Shown in pieces: positions 11,801-21,676 of a stretch of 64,000 nt of DNA. The DNA is from Allacma fusca (lineage: Eukaryota; Arthropoda; Collembola; Symphypleona; Sminthuridae). The notes beneath the pieces were generated by a model. It had not been told where the DNA came from, did no database searches, and was given only the letters and a program-made list of their open reading frames with translations. The DNA lies in assembly GCA_947179485.1 (NCBI GenBank), contig OX359246.1, forward strand, positions 496,001 to 560,000. The letters are read 5' to 3'. Every line of letters starts with the position of its first letter. The stretch's first letter is position 1. A program made the translations under genes and the position numbers.

Positions 11801-14651
11801 GCCTCATATAAATGTCTTCCTCCAGGTCTCCATATAGGAAGGCTGTTTTAACATCAAACTGTTGCATCACCATATTGAACATGGCAGCGAGACATAAAAG
11901 AAGTCTGATTGACTCATACCGACATACTGAGGCAAATGTTTCCAGGTAATCAATACCATATTTTTGACGGTATCCTTTTATCACTAGTCTTGCTTTGTAG
12001 AAATTGTCTGTTCCGTTGGTATTCTGCTTTATTTTGTATACCCAGCGACTGTCAAGAATTTTTGTACCTTTTGGTTTAGGTACCAAGTTCCAGGTGTTGT
12101 TTTGTTCGTGGCTGATCATTTCTTGATCCATGGCTTCGAGCCATTTGTTCTTATCTGGAGCTTGTTGTGATTCTTCGTAATTATTTGGTTCTTGATTGCT
12201 GTTGCTAAAAAGTGCTTGGTATCTGTTAGGTGGTTGTAATGTGGACCTATCCCTTAATCTTGTTTTATCGAACAGGTTTTTGGGGTTCAGTTTATTCAGG
12301 AGTCCTGGCTTGGGTGTGTTTTTACTTGAAGTTGGTTTTCCACTTTCAGATTCGTCATTTGTCATCAGGGGTTCGTCATCTGTAAGGTAGTCTTCTGGGT
12401 AGATGCTGTCTGATCCGGAATCGCTATTATAGTCCGAGGCTGGTGCTACTGTTTTTCCTTTATTCCTAGTACTAGTCCCTGCTGCTGTATTGTCTGTACT
12501 TGTACTTTCGTCTTTGGTAATGACAGGGATACTTCCTTGATTAGACAAGTCTTCGTGAAATTTGACATTTCTAGCTTCAATGATCTCGTGATCTTTTTCA
12601 TTATAAAGTCGATATTTTCTTCCAAAAGGAGTGTATCCCACCATGATGTATTTGGCACCTTTTGGATCAAAGGTAGTTCTTTTTGTATCCGGGATATGAA
12701 CATATGCTGTGCTTCCAAAAACCCGAAGATGATCCAGTGATGGTTTTCTTCCAAATAGTTTTTCGAAGGCAGTCTTATCTTCGCTTTGTTTATCAAGTAC
12801 TCTATTGTGTATGTAAACGGTGGTTGCTACTGCTTCTCCCCATAGGTATTCGGGAACGCCTGATTCTAAGATTATAGTCCTGGCACAATCTTTGATTGTC
12901 CGGATTTCTCGTTCAATTCGACCATTAGTTTCGGGGCAATAAGGTGCACTTGTTTGGTGAATAATGCCTTGTTCCGAGAAGAATAGTTCGAGTTTTAAAT
13001 TTACGAATTCAGTCCCGTTGTCAGAGATAAATTTTCTTACCTTCGAACCCGTCTGGGTTTCGATAAATCTTATAAATTCCATTAGATTTTCAGCAGTTTC
13101 ATCCTTCTTTTTCTGAAAATAGGCCATCCGAAAACCTGTCGCCTCATCTTTGATTAGGAGAAAATAGTTGGCTCCTCCTATTGTGGGAACTGGCATTTTT
13201 CCAGTGAGGTCGGCGTGAATCACTTCACCTATTTTGGTTGATTTCTGTGTCTGTTTCCGGGGAAATGGTTTTCGGGTTTGTTTCCCGATTTCACAGGATT
13301 CGCAATGAATCCTATCCTGGACTTCGTCCAGAGCAATACCCTTAACTGCACCCTTTCGCACGGTTTCTTGAATATACATCGTATTGATGTGATTCAACCG
13401 TCGATGCCATAGATTTGACATCCTTGGGTCCGCCATCATGGCGTGGGTCTCTTGACTTATGGGGCGAAATTTCATTATATATAGGCCTTCCTTTTGTTCT
13501 GCCGAGGGTCCCAAACTCCGATCTCGGTAGTACTTCACCCCAATATCGTCACGTACAATTTTGTATCCCTCTTTTGCCATTCTAAATTCGGAAAAGAGAT
13601 TAGCAGCGCCTGGGATGAATAGCACATCACTTATTTCCATGGTCTCCCAATGAGTACCAATAGCTGCTTCAACCGTCACAGTACCTTTACCTTCTGCATT
13701 AACTGAATTGCGAGTTGTAAGGTAGACTGGATGCGGTTCTTGAAATGTCTCAAATGATGAGAACATCCGGATATCTCCACAAATGTGTCCCGTTGACCCA
13801 GAGTCTGATATCCATTCAATATCCAGGGGAGGTTGAATTGATCCTTTCCCCATGAAGGCCTTTGGTTGTCCCGATCTGTTTCCATGGTCTGTATTTACCG
13901 TTTGTGCTGACCGGCAGTCTCGTTTTATATGACCAATTTTACCGCAATAAAAGCATTTGATCTGCCTTTTCAGTTGCTGTTGGTCTTTCCAGGTTCCTGC
14001 CTGATGTGGCGTCTTAACCTGATCTGTGTGAAAAGCTTTAACACTAGTAGTTTTCTCACCCTTACTTGTGTCGATGTGCTCCAAATCTTCCTTCTTCAGT
14101 CTGACAAGTAGTTGTGCCATAGTTTGTGAGCTTGGAGCCACCGAGTCCCATGCCTTTTTGAAAGCATTATATTTGTCTGGCAAACAGTTGGTAATTTTGG
14201 TTACAACTGTAGATTCGTCCATGGATACTCCTATATCCAATAAAGATCTCCAAATTTCCTCTAGCTCCATGTAGGCGTCGACCAAGAGTTGATCGGGTCC
14301 AATCTGGTAGTTTAGAAATTTTGCCAACGTTTGTTGTTTATTTAATATAGAATAATCTGAATTGAGGTTTTCCAGCCTATCCCAGATTTCGCAGGATGTT
14401 TGACAGTGTGCTACGTGAATTAGCTGACGTTTTTCCAGAGTGGGTAGGATCATGGACATTGCCTCGACATCCTTTTTATCCCAGGTGGCCGCTTCTTCTG
14501 GATCATCAATTTCGTCTGGTCGTCCCTCGATTCCGGCGGTGATGTTCCAGTAGCCACTAGCTCGTAGGATGGTTGACACCATTAACTTCCAAGTTAAATA
14601 ATTTGATCCGTTCAATTTTTCAATTTGCGAGAGTTCTGTGCGTTTCTGCAT
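8865..14651 (-). CDS. Ty1/copia Gag-Pol-Env polyprotein
   Basis: One uninterrupted frame of 1928 codons. Residues 1-220 are a copia-type Gag (LNGSNYLTWK start). A CCHC knuckle CFYCGKIGHIKRDC spans 233-246. The protease has DSG with D283. An HHCC pre-integrase domain starts at about 409. The integrase core has D481, D544 and E580 (DD35E). RT carries YVDD at 1017-1020 and RNase H has D1181. Instead of ending there, the frame continues about 550 codons into an Env-like part: hydrophobic segments at about 1341-1364 and 1395-1410, a furin-type site REKR (1495-1498) followed at once by a hydrophobic glycine-rich segment, a heptad region, N-glycosylation motifs, and a transmembrane helix at about 1873-1896 with a basic tail. 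A short subunit before the cleavage site and a long one after it recall the layout of baculovirus F and errantivirus Env; that comparison is inference. All catalytic residues checked are present. Confidence 0.93.
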   Translation of the reverse strand: MQKRTELSQIEKLNGSNYLTWKLMVSTILRASGYWNITAGIEGRPDEIDDPEEAATWDKKDVEAMSMILPTLEKRQLIHVAHCQTSCEIWDRLENLNSDYSILNKQQTLAKFLNYQIGPDQLLVDAYMELEEIWRSLLDIGVSMDESTVVTKITNCLPDKYNAFKKAWDSVAPSSQTMAQLLVRLKKEDLEHIDTSKGEKTTSVKAFHTDQVKTPHQAGTWKDQQQLKRQIKCFYCGKIGHIKRDCRSAQTVNTDHGNRSGQPKAFMGKGSIQPPLDIEWISDSGSTGHICGDIRMFSSFETFQEPHPVYLTTRNSVNAEGKGTVTVEAAIGTHWETMEISDVLFIPGAANLFSEFRMAKEGYKIVRDDIGVKYYRDRSLGPSAEQKEGLYIMKFRPISQETHAMMADPRMSNLWHRRLNHINTMYIQETVRKGAVKGIALDEVQDRIHCESCEIGKQTRKPFPRKQTQKSTKIGEVIHADLTGKMPVPTIGGANYFLLIKDEATGFRMAYFQKKKDETAENLMEFIRFIETQTGSKVRKFISDNGTEFVNLKLELFFSEQGIIHQTSAPYCPETNGRIEREIRTIKDCARTIILESGVPEYLWGEAVATTVYIHNRVLDKQSEDKTAFEKLFGRKPSLDHLRVFGSTAYVHIPDTKRTTFDPKGAKYIMVGYTPFGRKYRLYNEKDHEIIEARNVKFHEDLSNQGSIPVITKDESTSTDNTAAGTSTRNKGKTVAPASDYNSDSGSDSIYPEDYLTDDEPLMTNDESESGKPTSSKNTPKPGLLNKLNPKNLFDKTRLRDRSTLQPPNRYQALFSNSNQEPNNYEESQQAPDKNKWLEAMDQEMISHEQNNTWNLVPKPKGTKILDSRWVYKIKQNTNGTDNFYKARLVIKGYRQKYGIDYLETFASVCRYESIRLLLCLAAMFNMVMQQFDVKTAFLYGDLEEDIYMRQPKGFSNGDQNIVCKLNKSLYGLKQSPRCWNQKFNKFLSDFNLQRTSCDHSVYVGTIKNKIVYLALYVDDGLIISENNETISEVINEIQRLFEIKTGDVSTYVGLEILQETRTGIIKITQTTYIKTLLENYNMTDCKIANVPMQPNLDLVPSLQPNTALPYRQLIGSLLFLAKCTRPDISYAVSKLSQFLHAFDNSHWIAAKYILRYLKGTMNLSIKYEQNSNSELIGYSDSDYAGDKLQRKSTSGYVFLLGNGAISWSSQKQPVVAVSSTEAEYIALASAARESTWLRRFLGELGHPRTSPIPIYVDNQSTIRLAKNPEMHNRTKHIDVRYHFTRDLVTNNEIQVEYVPTHDQLADGLTKPLSRTKFLESREGFGIKSTEEIKPKKTWSSAAYLSLWTAIITIISLPTLVLSKVANKTTLIPPANNQQLSSIWFSITPINNQQLSSIWVLFLLIILIPINVKTVQQEEIQILWRKSENQITTGHTQVALAIKFISPCEILTQDKIDSGLLPFAKEQCTQMYNDIFIRQLELMCPTKYKHKNIIREKRVVERALNLAVVGISAIIVACMGLGVFGHTAYTSNQYPSPGAYDQMISNHRNEIRTLEQNYLQNKEAIKRLQQDFKTAMESLSIHQKDFDEIKNKLISTNYAISFITNRLMIGRDIIKETHRDWENGKINPNFFDFLNYSKICQSPNYCPEGKSQQCSLSENKDILYMDFSIPYVSKDNILVEADPFNFMMKTENDTCKLVYTGPVNAIIQLGTNCVLDTDLEYSKNSKLVLPKSDHCLPKEAIQGKVYYTVKECRPSYPFDFRQFVQLKPFHGKYYIYCPGSNLTIGHKTDTCPDEVFTLPITATFKINNIEYIGHLTEISHIVKPEPIFSAQINWVLQPTINWTSLITSVSQTNESTYILQSLYPRVEYAHPFFWTTTTGITILNILAIIIAICIWKIRQSKRVITIRPRIRRQRPIELASIIEREEGN
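10456..10545 (-). repeat. In-frame 45-bp tandem duplication at the pol-env junction
   Basis: CATAT(C/T)GAGCTTAGTTG begins at 10456 and again at 10501. In the protein the block NNQQLSSIW occurs twice, 15 residues apart, just before the second hydrophobic segment of the Env-like part. The duplication keeps the frame. Confidence 0.8.
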
Positions 14652-14673
14652 GTTTGTTTTCCGAGTGATTCCG

Positions 14674-14876
14674 CTTCGCCCCTTTATAGTTTAGCAGCGT
14701 CTTGAAGTTGTTACTTCGCCCCTGTATGGTTTAGATAATTTTTCCAAGTTGGATCTTCGCCCCTATATGGTTTGGGTGTTTTTCCAAAGTTGGCTCTTCG
14801 CCCCTATATGGTTTGTTTATTACTTCAAGTTGGTGCTTCGCCCCTCTGTGGTTATTCTGCGTTTTCGTCTGGTTGG
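14674..14876 (-). repeat. Five 40-41-bp tandem repeats in the copia 5' leader
   Basis: CTTCGCCCC occurs at 14674, 14714, 14755, 14796 and 14836 on the plus strand. Each copy is followed by a TATATGGTTT-like block and a CCAAGTTGG-like block, giving a regular 40-41-bp period. The array fills the leader between the primer binding site and the start codon at 14651. On the RNA each unit carries AACCATATAGGGGCGAAG or a close variant. The regularity suggests a protein-binding or packaging role. Confidence 0.85.
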
Positions 14877-15003
14877 CTGGGTCCTGTGTTGATAGGCTGC
14901 GTCTGAGTGTAATTACTCACTGGAACCTGTAATGGTGTAATTAGGGGTAATGAGTTGATAATCTCAGGTACTCTCAGAGTTGAGTCCAATGTTTTCAATC
15001 GAA

Positions 15004-15021
15004 CCACGCTCTATGCTACCA
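15004..15021 (-). promoter_or_regulatory. Primer binding site of the copia element (initiator-Met tRNA type)
   Basis: Immediately inside the 5' LTR the minus strand reads TGGTAGCATAGAGCGTGG. The first eight bases, TGGTAGCA, match the complement of the 3' end of eukaryotic initiator tRNA-Met (TGCTACCA). The following GAGC also matches if a two-base insertion (TA) is allowed. Ty1 and Ty3 elements use the same tRNA. There is no spacer between LTR and site. Confidence 0.75.
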
Positions 15022-15185
15022 TGAGAGTAAAAGTGTCCTTATGTAAATATGCAGATATAATTTATGAGTTGTAATTTTAGAGATATGTGAATTTCGTATG
15101 AAGGAAATAACTTTGGAGTCAAACTACAGAGTATTTGGGTTTTGTAAAGTGACAGTGAACTGTGTTTTATTCGGGAATTTTTACA

Positions 15186-15195
15186 CCTTTTTATA
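15186..15195 (-). promoter_or_regulatory. TATA box of the copia 5' LTR
   Basis: The minus strand reads TATAAAAAGG, a good TATA match placed mid-LTR. Transcription would start some 25-30 bases further left, near 15155-15165. The AATAAA signal lies 15 bases downstream of the box (15166-15171), so the R region is short. Confidence 0.6.
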
Positions 15196-15252
15196 CAAGA
15201 AAAGAGTAATTAAAAACGCATTAATATGTAATCGATAATGTATTTTTAATAG

Positions 15253-15289
15253 GGTCAAAGTCTATTATTTTATCATGTAGACTTTGACC
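15253..15289 (-). promoter_or_regulatory. 12-bp inverted repeat in the copia LTR U3
   Basis: GGTCAAAGTCTA and TAGACTTTGACC are perfect inverted copies separated by 13 bases. The same structure is at 8492-8528 in the other LTR. It lies upstream of the TATA box, where a palindromic activator site or a nuclear-receptor-like half-site pair (AGGTCA-related) would sit. That function is inference only. Confidence 0.5.
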
Positions 15290-15375
15290 TTTGGATTTTG
15301 ATCTTTTTGGAATAATTACATATGTATATATATATTATAGTTACATATATGTGTGTATATAATTATAATTTCACA

Positions 15376-15380
15376 CCAGA
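15376..15380. repeat. Target site duplication of the copia element (right)
   Basis: CCAGA, the exact partner of 8256-8260. Removing 8261-15380 restores an uninterrupted host sequence (TCTTGCCAGA followed by CCATTAAC). Confidence 0.92.
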
Positions 15381-18049
15381 CCATTAACTTTCACCAATAA
15401 TATAGCTTGGACTAGCTTTTGTAAAACTACAACTACACACTTGCACTACTCGTAGACAACCCCTCAAATATTCAATACTTCAACCTATCCAGTCTTTGCT
15501 ATCCTGTAAGTGAAACGTGCAGCAAGAATAGTATAGAAAATTGCTCAACAGGTTGCTCGGCTTTATTAAACAAAGCTGACTATTAGACTAGGATACATCA
15601 TCCCCACAAACTGAATGAACTGATATTCCAATCTAACCACGTTACATGGTTTATGCTGAAAGCTTATTCCAACTTTGAACTGATGAAGTTTGATCTGTGA
15701 CTAAATTATACAGGTTCTGACAGTGTCGTGGAACTAACGGCTTTTTTATGTAGGATCCAGCATTCGGATTTTTGTTGGAAGGCGTGAAGATTCTTCCCAA
15801 ATAAAAAATATTTCTACAGGGAAATATCAAATGGAAGGAATTTATTTTTACGAACAGGCAAATTTAGATTGGTTTGCCTGATTCGGCTGGGGTTTGACGT
15901 CTTATAATGAAATTATTTTTGCCAACAATGTTCAGCAGGGAAATTCAGACATGATATTCCAGGGAGATTTACAAAAATCGAACCACTGGCAGGGTTTTGA
16001 AAACGTATAAAAATTCATTAGCAACATATTTTGTTCCGACAGTAAAAGTATCACCCGAAACAGCCACATGAAATAGAGAGATTTGGATTTAATGCTCGCA
16101 TGTTCACACTTCACATGAAACCTAATTACAATAAAGGTCTAGTTGAAAGCTGATTTCGAGTTTCTAGGCAAGTGGTTATCAAAAAATGTACCAATAAAGA
16201 CCATTAAAGACATGACTGATCGTCCCACTAGCCATCACTAACAGTGGGCTCGATTGTATATTAGAAAGAAATTCAGGAAAAAACGATTACAATTTGTAGT
16301 GACACACATTTGTGTAATATTTCAATGTTAAAATGCCTAACTTCATAGGTGCAGAGTAAAGCACTACAGCAATTATACTCTTCATCTGTCAACCCCCACA
16401 ATATGTGATTTCCGTTATTGACACTCCCGGCAAAGATCGTAATGTTTTAAAAATTTTTCCACTTGAAGTGACATGAAAAATTATAGATCACAGCCACAAG
16501 TAGTGCACAGTTACATAATTATGTTTCAACACAGGTAAGATTTAAAGTGAAAAGTATATACGTCGATGATTAAAACTGAATAACGTAGCTGTATTACTGC
16601 TAGTTGATATCATCAAAAACTTCTTTATAACAACTTCCGATGTATACACCTCATCTGTTCACCCCATATTATATATTATTTCTATTAATGCGACTCCCCG
16701 CAAAGGTCTTAATGTTTACATACAAAATGCATTTAATACCATAAAATGTCTTTGGAGTAATTATTTAACGGGCGATCAGATATAATATCATCAGTCGTTT
16801 TTAAATAAAAATATGAGTGCCTCCTTTGGAATGAAACTCCATCAGGTTTGAAGAACTAACCGGAAGTTAATTAAACGTTTACGACAAATTCTGTGGAGGG
16901 TTGACGATACAATTACTTACTCCAACATCTACAGGATTTCCTTTGTAATTCCAGCTCAGACCTCTGCTTCTGAATTCTGTAAATGTTGACAAATGTTTTG
17001 CATTAATTCACGAAGTCAACCACAAAATTAAATACTAACATTGAAAGAGAAGTTGGGCCTCAACGAAAATGGCTTGAAATATATCCCAAAAAGCACGTGG
17101 AGGCTTGACTGTGTCAATTGTCAAGTCTGGAAAGTAGTGCTTACGACTGTAAAAATGGCAATTTAGCACTATTTGATATAATGTGGTATGAATTAAAGAC
17201 TTAAGGCTTAAGTTTGACCCACAGTTAAAATGTGCAAGTTCTATCGATGACTTCAAAAACTGGCTTTTATTGCTTTTTCGAATGGAATCTTACAAGAAGT
17301 AGAACAACTCATGGGGAAAGGTATAAATTAGGGGGAAGTGAAAGCAGCTATCATGCTCGCATCCAAATTTCAGATATGTACACGCATGTACTCAAGTTAG
17401 TACGATTTGTTTCGAGTGTGGCTCTAACTGTTATAACGTGCACCTGATGGTGACGAAAGTAAGTTTTCCACAGGGTGTTTCCCTCCCCCGTCTAGTCGTA
17501 AGGGAGTACCACACACACTGATTGAACTCCCGAGTTTTGTAGAACATTCTGTTTTTATTAAATTTATTACATTGACCTTGGTCAATTTTTGCTGTCACAT
17601 TGGTCATGGACATGAACCAAGTTGGATTTTTCTTACGTAATTTCATTTCAACTGTTGCTTATGTGGAGTGTTGGTAGGAAATGGTTCTACAGGGATGCCT
17701 TTTGCTGATAATTTTGAACATGACATGTGCGAACGGAGAGCAAGGTTGGGGAAATTTAACGTCAGATGTGAAAGTGGCGAAGACGTGGGAAAAACAATTT
17801 GTCGTCTTAAAATTTTTGTATGGACGTATCCACGTTTGTGGAGTATTGGCGTTCATAAAACTGCAGCCTAGTGTTGTCATTATCTTAATTATTGCAACTT
17901 GAGTCAAATATGATCTTCCGAAATCAAAACATTTGCTCTCGGGACATGATAATGTGACGTTAGATTGAATACAAGAAAATATTTTATTATTACAGCTGTT
18001 GGAAAAAATTATGAACTCATAATCTTAGGCCTTATGGCAGCCGATTTCG
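15381..18049. other. Non-coding repeat-bearing stretch
   Basis: No gene is recognised. Two diverged direct copies lie 268 bp apart: CTTCATCTGTCAACCCCCAC through AAAGATCGTAATGTTT (16377-16446) and CCTCATCTGTTCACCCCAT through AAAGGTCTTAATGTTT (16645-16714). Bases 16880-17000 are an inverted diverged copy of 31420-31515, sharing the AATTC..AAGCAGA.GTCTGAGCT and AAATCCTGTAGA blocks. These look like decayed dispersed repeats. Confidence 0.5.
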
Positions 18050-19380
18050 ACCTAACGTTCTCCAATTTGCCCTCTGTTCTTACAGGTCATGTCTATCTCT
18101 CATCTTAAATACCTAGTTCATAGCTCCCTAGAAAGATCATAAAATTCTCTACTTAAACTAGTTTTACAACAGAGAAAAATTAGGTTGGAATGAAGACTTA
18201 CTGAATTCAAGATCCGTAAATAAATTCCGGCTTTGTTTCACGTCCGTGATCCATGTGACTGTAATAAGTCGAGGTCAATGGAACAAATTTTATGCAATCT
18301 GCCAAAATATTTTCTACAAACTGGGGAAATCGAACATTGCATGAGCTATAATAATTATACTCTCTGATTTGGGCCAGAGGGCGAGAAATGGGACATAAAA
18401 CACCCTTCATATTATCAGGGGTTTCTAAAGAGACTAGTAGACACATCTCCGACGTAGTGTAGCATTTTTAATACAAAATCAGGCGGAGTCACAATTAGTA
18501 CCATAATAAATTTTAAGGGATAGTTAAATTGCACAATTGCATATATAAAATTTGTACACGCTACTTCCAGTCAAGTGCTGACAGTTCAGAAGGGATAACA
18601 CATCGTATGTAATAAGTTTATCCTCAGCATCTTGATCCGAATGAAATTTTTTGAATTTTACTCGAACTTCAAAAAACTGTTTTTAAATTAATTACTTTCA
18701 ATCTCATCACTTTTCAAGTATTTTGACACGTATGACATTTTCAATGAAATTTTAAAGCTCTAGTTTAGCAATTGTCGACATGACTGGTAAATATAGAAAT
18801 CCAGGTTGGTGAAGGTCAGCCCCACAGTGGAAGTTAGGAGATGAAATTCTGAAGTTGTCATCTTAGACGATCTGGAGCTGTTAAGATTGGGCCGACAGGA
18901 TCTTATTATGTGAGACACTTGCTACATACAAATATGTAATTATATGACACTAATGTGGGCACGGCCTGTATACAGAGTTTTCAATAAAAAATATGTTCCT
19001 CTGTGAAGAGGTAAAATGAACTAAATGCATCTTCGGTTCAAATCAAATAGGACTAATTCATTCGTTTTACTAATGCAAAACGATTCACAAGAATCGTATT
19101 TTCTAATTTTTATTTAATTTTTTACACTTTTGAAGTGTTTCCCTTTTTACAAAAAACAAATAAGGCCAGTTGTAGGAAACAAGTTTATCCCAGCAGGCTA
19201 TAAAGCAATTGAAAATGACTTCAACTAAGAGAGCACTTTCCCAACTTGCTTTAAAGCCTAAAGGGAAAATTGCATTTCGGTTCCTTTGATTTTACCCTCT
19301 CTAACATGTAAGTTTCCCCTCCTTAAAGGTGAGACGAAATAAAGTTGCCGAATCTTATTCCAACTAATTATGCATCCTTC
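18050..19380 (+). repeat. Dispersed repeat family R, copy 1
   Basis: Over about 1 kb this region follows 25690-26930 in the same order: GGGGTTTCTAAAGAGACTAG, ACGTAGTGT, ATTGAAATTTTAA-type text, AGGATCTTATTATGTGAGA, TGTTTTCAAC/GAGTTTTCAA, GAAGAGG.AAAATGA, TTTTTACACTTTTGAAGTGT, AATAAGGCCA, and TCCCAGCAGGC. Roughly a quarter of positions differ and there are many indels, so the copies are old. No coding frame survives. The family is unidentified. Confidence 0.75.
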
Positions 19381-21399
19381 CCTGCAATCAGTGCAAATAA
19401 ACTATTGTGTTTAAAACAAGCTTTGCACATTTCAGAGATCTACCTACAGGTTAAAAAAGAGAATATTTACAACGGGTGAAGCAATCCAGTGCATCAGACT
19501 CTTAAACAGCAATCCAGACCAGAGTATAGTCTTTACTACATATTCACTGAATCACCGAGAAATTTAATAAATAATTTCTAATCAATATCTCAACTGCATT
19601 GTGGCCAATGATTTAATCCTGTATAAAAGGGCAATTTCTATCTTACCTGGTTGAGTCAAATTCAGCTTAATAAGCTTTCCTATGGTTTTGGAATAGTCAC
19701 GAGTGTCTCCCTTTCCAGAAAGTAAAAATATACCTTCATATGACCAGTTGCAAGAAAATGTCAGTTAATGTACAACACATGGAAGTATTTATGTAAAGTA
19801 CACATCACTGTCGTACGTTTTATTTCAGTTTCCCTATAATTACACAATTTTATTAAAGATAATTTCCTTAGATAGCATACATTTATATCGGCATAATACA
19901 AAACTTGCCTATGGTTACATTGAAATTATATACTTGTGAGAAATAGTGGCATCTATACATATATTTGTAGGTATTTTGCCACCCCGTAAGAATAGATGTA
20001 CAAGGAAATCTTTGTATTTCATACATACCTAAGTACCCACCCGATGTTCCAAGAAAGAGTTGACTCCCTATTTGAAAGCACACAAAATGAACGCAGACTT
20101 TTCACTACATTTTTAAAGCATTTCTCTATTAACCACTCTGCGAGAACTACTTTTACACTAGGGATATTCCTATTCAATTAAAGGCCTTTCATAAGTTCTC
20201 AATGTAACCTTCCTCCTTGATTATATAAAGCACTGAAATAGTGAATGTTGTCAAAAATGAAGGAACAGTTGTCCACTGGGTATAATTAGAACGCTTGACC
20301 AGTAGGAAAAATGCATTGTTATAGATGTGCAATCAATTCTTAAGAAGCTCAAAGTTTATCCAGGATTACTCCCTATCATTGACAATTGCATCCAGGAAGG
20401 AGTCTTGGTATAGCAAACATTTTCGAGCTATGTACATTAGGGTTATCTCAATACGTATTACTTGAGCGGATTGGAAAGTTGGTAAGGTATTGATATAGAT
20501 AGGGGGGTTATAGTACATTAATTCTTATTAAAGTTCATTTTGCCCCATAAAACACATGCTTGTGAGAATCTCATCCCTCTAAGCAAAAACAGTGCTGTTT
20601 TGCAGTCGAAAATGTTCCTGTATCTTCTCTCGCAATGAATGCCATCATGGTCTGAATAAAGGCAAAAACGGGACCACCAGAAAGGATGCAATTTGTGAGA
20701 CGTCGCAGTCACATCACAGGCCACAATACTTAAAGAGACAAATTACCACTCTATGTTACGAGTACGTCACACAAATGATATGCAGTCATTGGATGAACGC
20801 TTCTAGAAAATCAAAATTTATATCAAAACATAAAAGCTGAATTCCACGTAACCTTTTTTAAGTAGGTGTGTGATTTTTGAAATGTTAATTGAAATTATCC
20901 CACATTTACAACATAGCTTTAACAATAATGTGCAGTCAGAAGATCAGCTGAACAGTGTATAAAGGATGTTGAGATATAAACTAATCTCATCTTGGGTCAC
21001 ATTACGAAATCTAAAGATTCATTTATTGACTCCCTCTGAGTTCATACTCACTACTCTTTCAATTTCTTAATAAGCATGTTGTTGTTATTATATAGCAATA
21101 TGAGCTGTTAAATATTTTTAACGTATGAAGGAAGTGTTCGAAACATAGTAGTCATTGAATCATAGTTAGCCATTTCGTATTTGAATATTAAAATTTGTTC
21201 AATGACGTGATGAACTAATAAAAACCGTATATAATTATATAGACACGTATGTACAGTTAGTGTTTCCTCTCTGTAGATTTCCTTCAAATAGCATTGTTGA
21301 ACTACGGCCAAAGATAAAATTATTACATATAGGCAAATTCAAGTTCTCGATGTACTTCCTTTAAGCGAGCTTACTCCTCCAAGAGTTTTAAGGGTTCGG
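19381..21399. other. Non-coding stretch with no recognised feature
   Basis: AT-rich sequence with only short, unrecognised frames. I saw no repeat pair, inverted-repeat element or RNA gene. Confidence 0.4.
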
Positions 21400-21676
21400 G
21401 CATACGTACACACATGCAGACAAAAATACATCTTGGAAAGGTACGATTACTTGAGATTCAGTTTCTGGATAGGGCGATCAATGCATCGCATGCAGTACAC
21501 TCTCAGTTTAAGAGCATCCCTCAAAGTAGCTAAATTTTGCTTCTGTAGGGGGGACGTTCCCATCAGGGAAAAATATTATAATTGTGACAACCCGGAGCGA
21601 GCTTGAAAATTCCTGTCCTTACAAAGAAATTGCCGTTAAAAGGTTGTTCGCTCTTGGAGTCTAGTGTATGCTTATA

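Larger units (their letters stand above)
8261..15375 (-). mobile_element. Complete Ty1/copia LTR retrotransposon carrying an env-like region
   Basis: This 7115-bp element lies on the minus strand. Two 354-bp LTRs, 8261-8614 (3' LTR) and 15022-15375 (5' LTR), run from TGAGAG to TTTCACA on the plus strand, which gives the canonical TG...CA ends. I compared them line by line and saw no difference. Flanking CCAGA at 8256-8260 and 15376-15380 is a 5-bp target duplication. A primer binding site abuts the 5' LTR, a purine tract abuts the 3' LTR, and a single 1928-codon frame fills the interior. Domain order PR-INT-RT-RNase H defines Ty1/copia. The identical LTRs, intact frame and intact target duplication all point to a very recent insertion that could still be functional. 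Confidence 0.95.
15022..15375 (-). repeat. 5' LTR of the copia element
   Basis: 354 bp, the upstream LTR in the direction of transcription. It should hold the promoter that drives the element leftward. At only 354 bp it is compact, as is common for copia LTRs. Confidence 0.95.

Noticed and set aside
12446..12796. A 116-codon minus-strand frame inside the copia polyprotein
   Set aside because: It overlaps the integrase-RT linker in another frame and has no recognisable domain.
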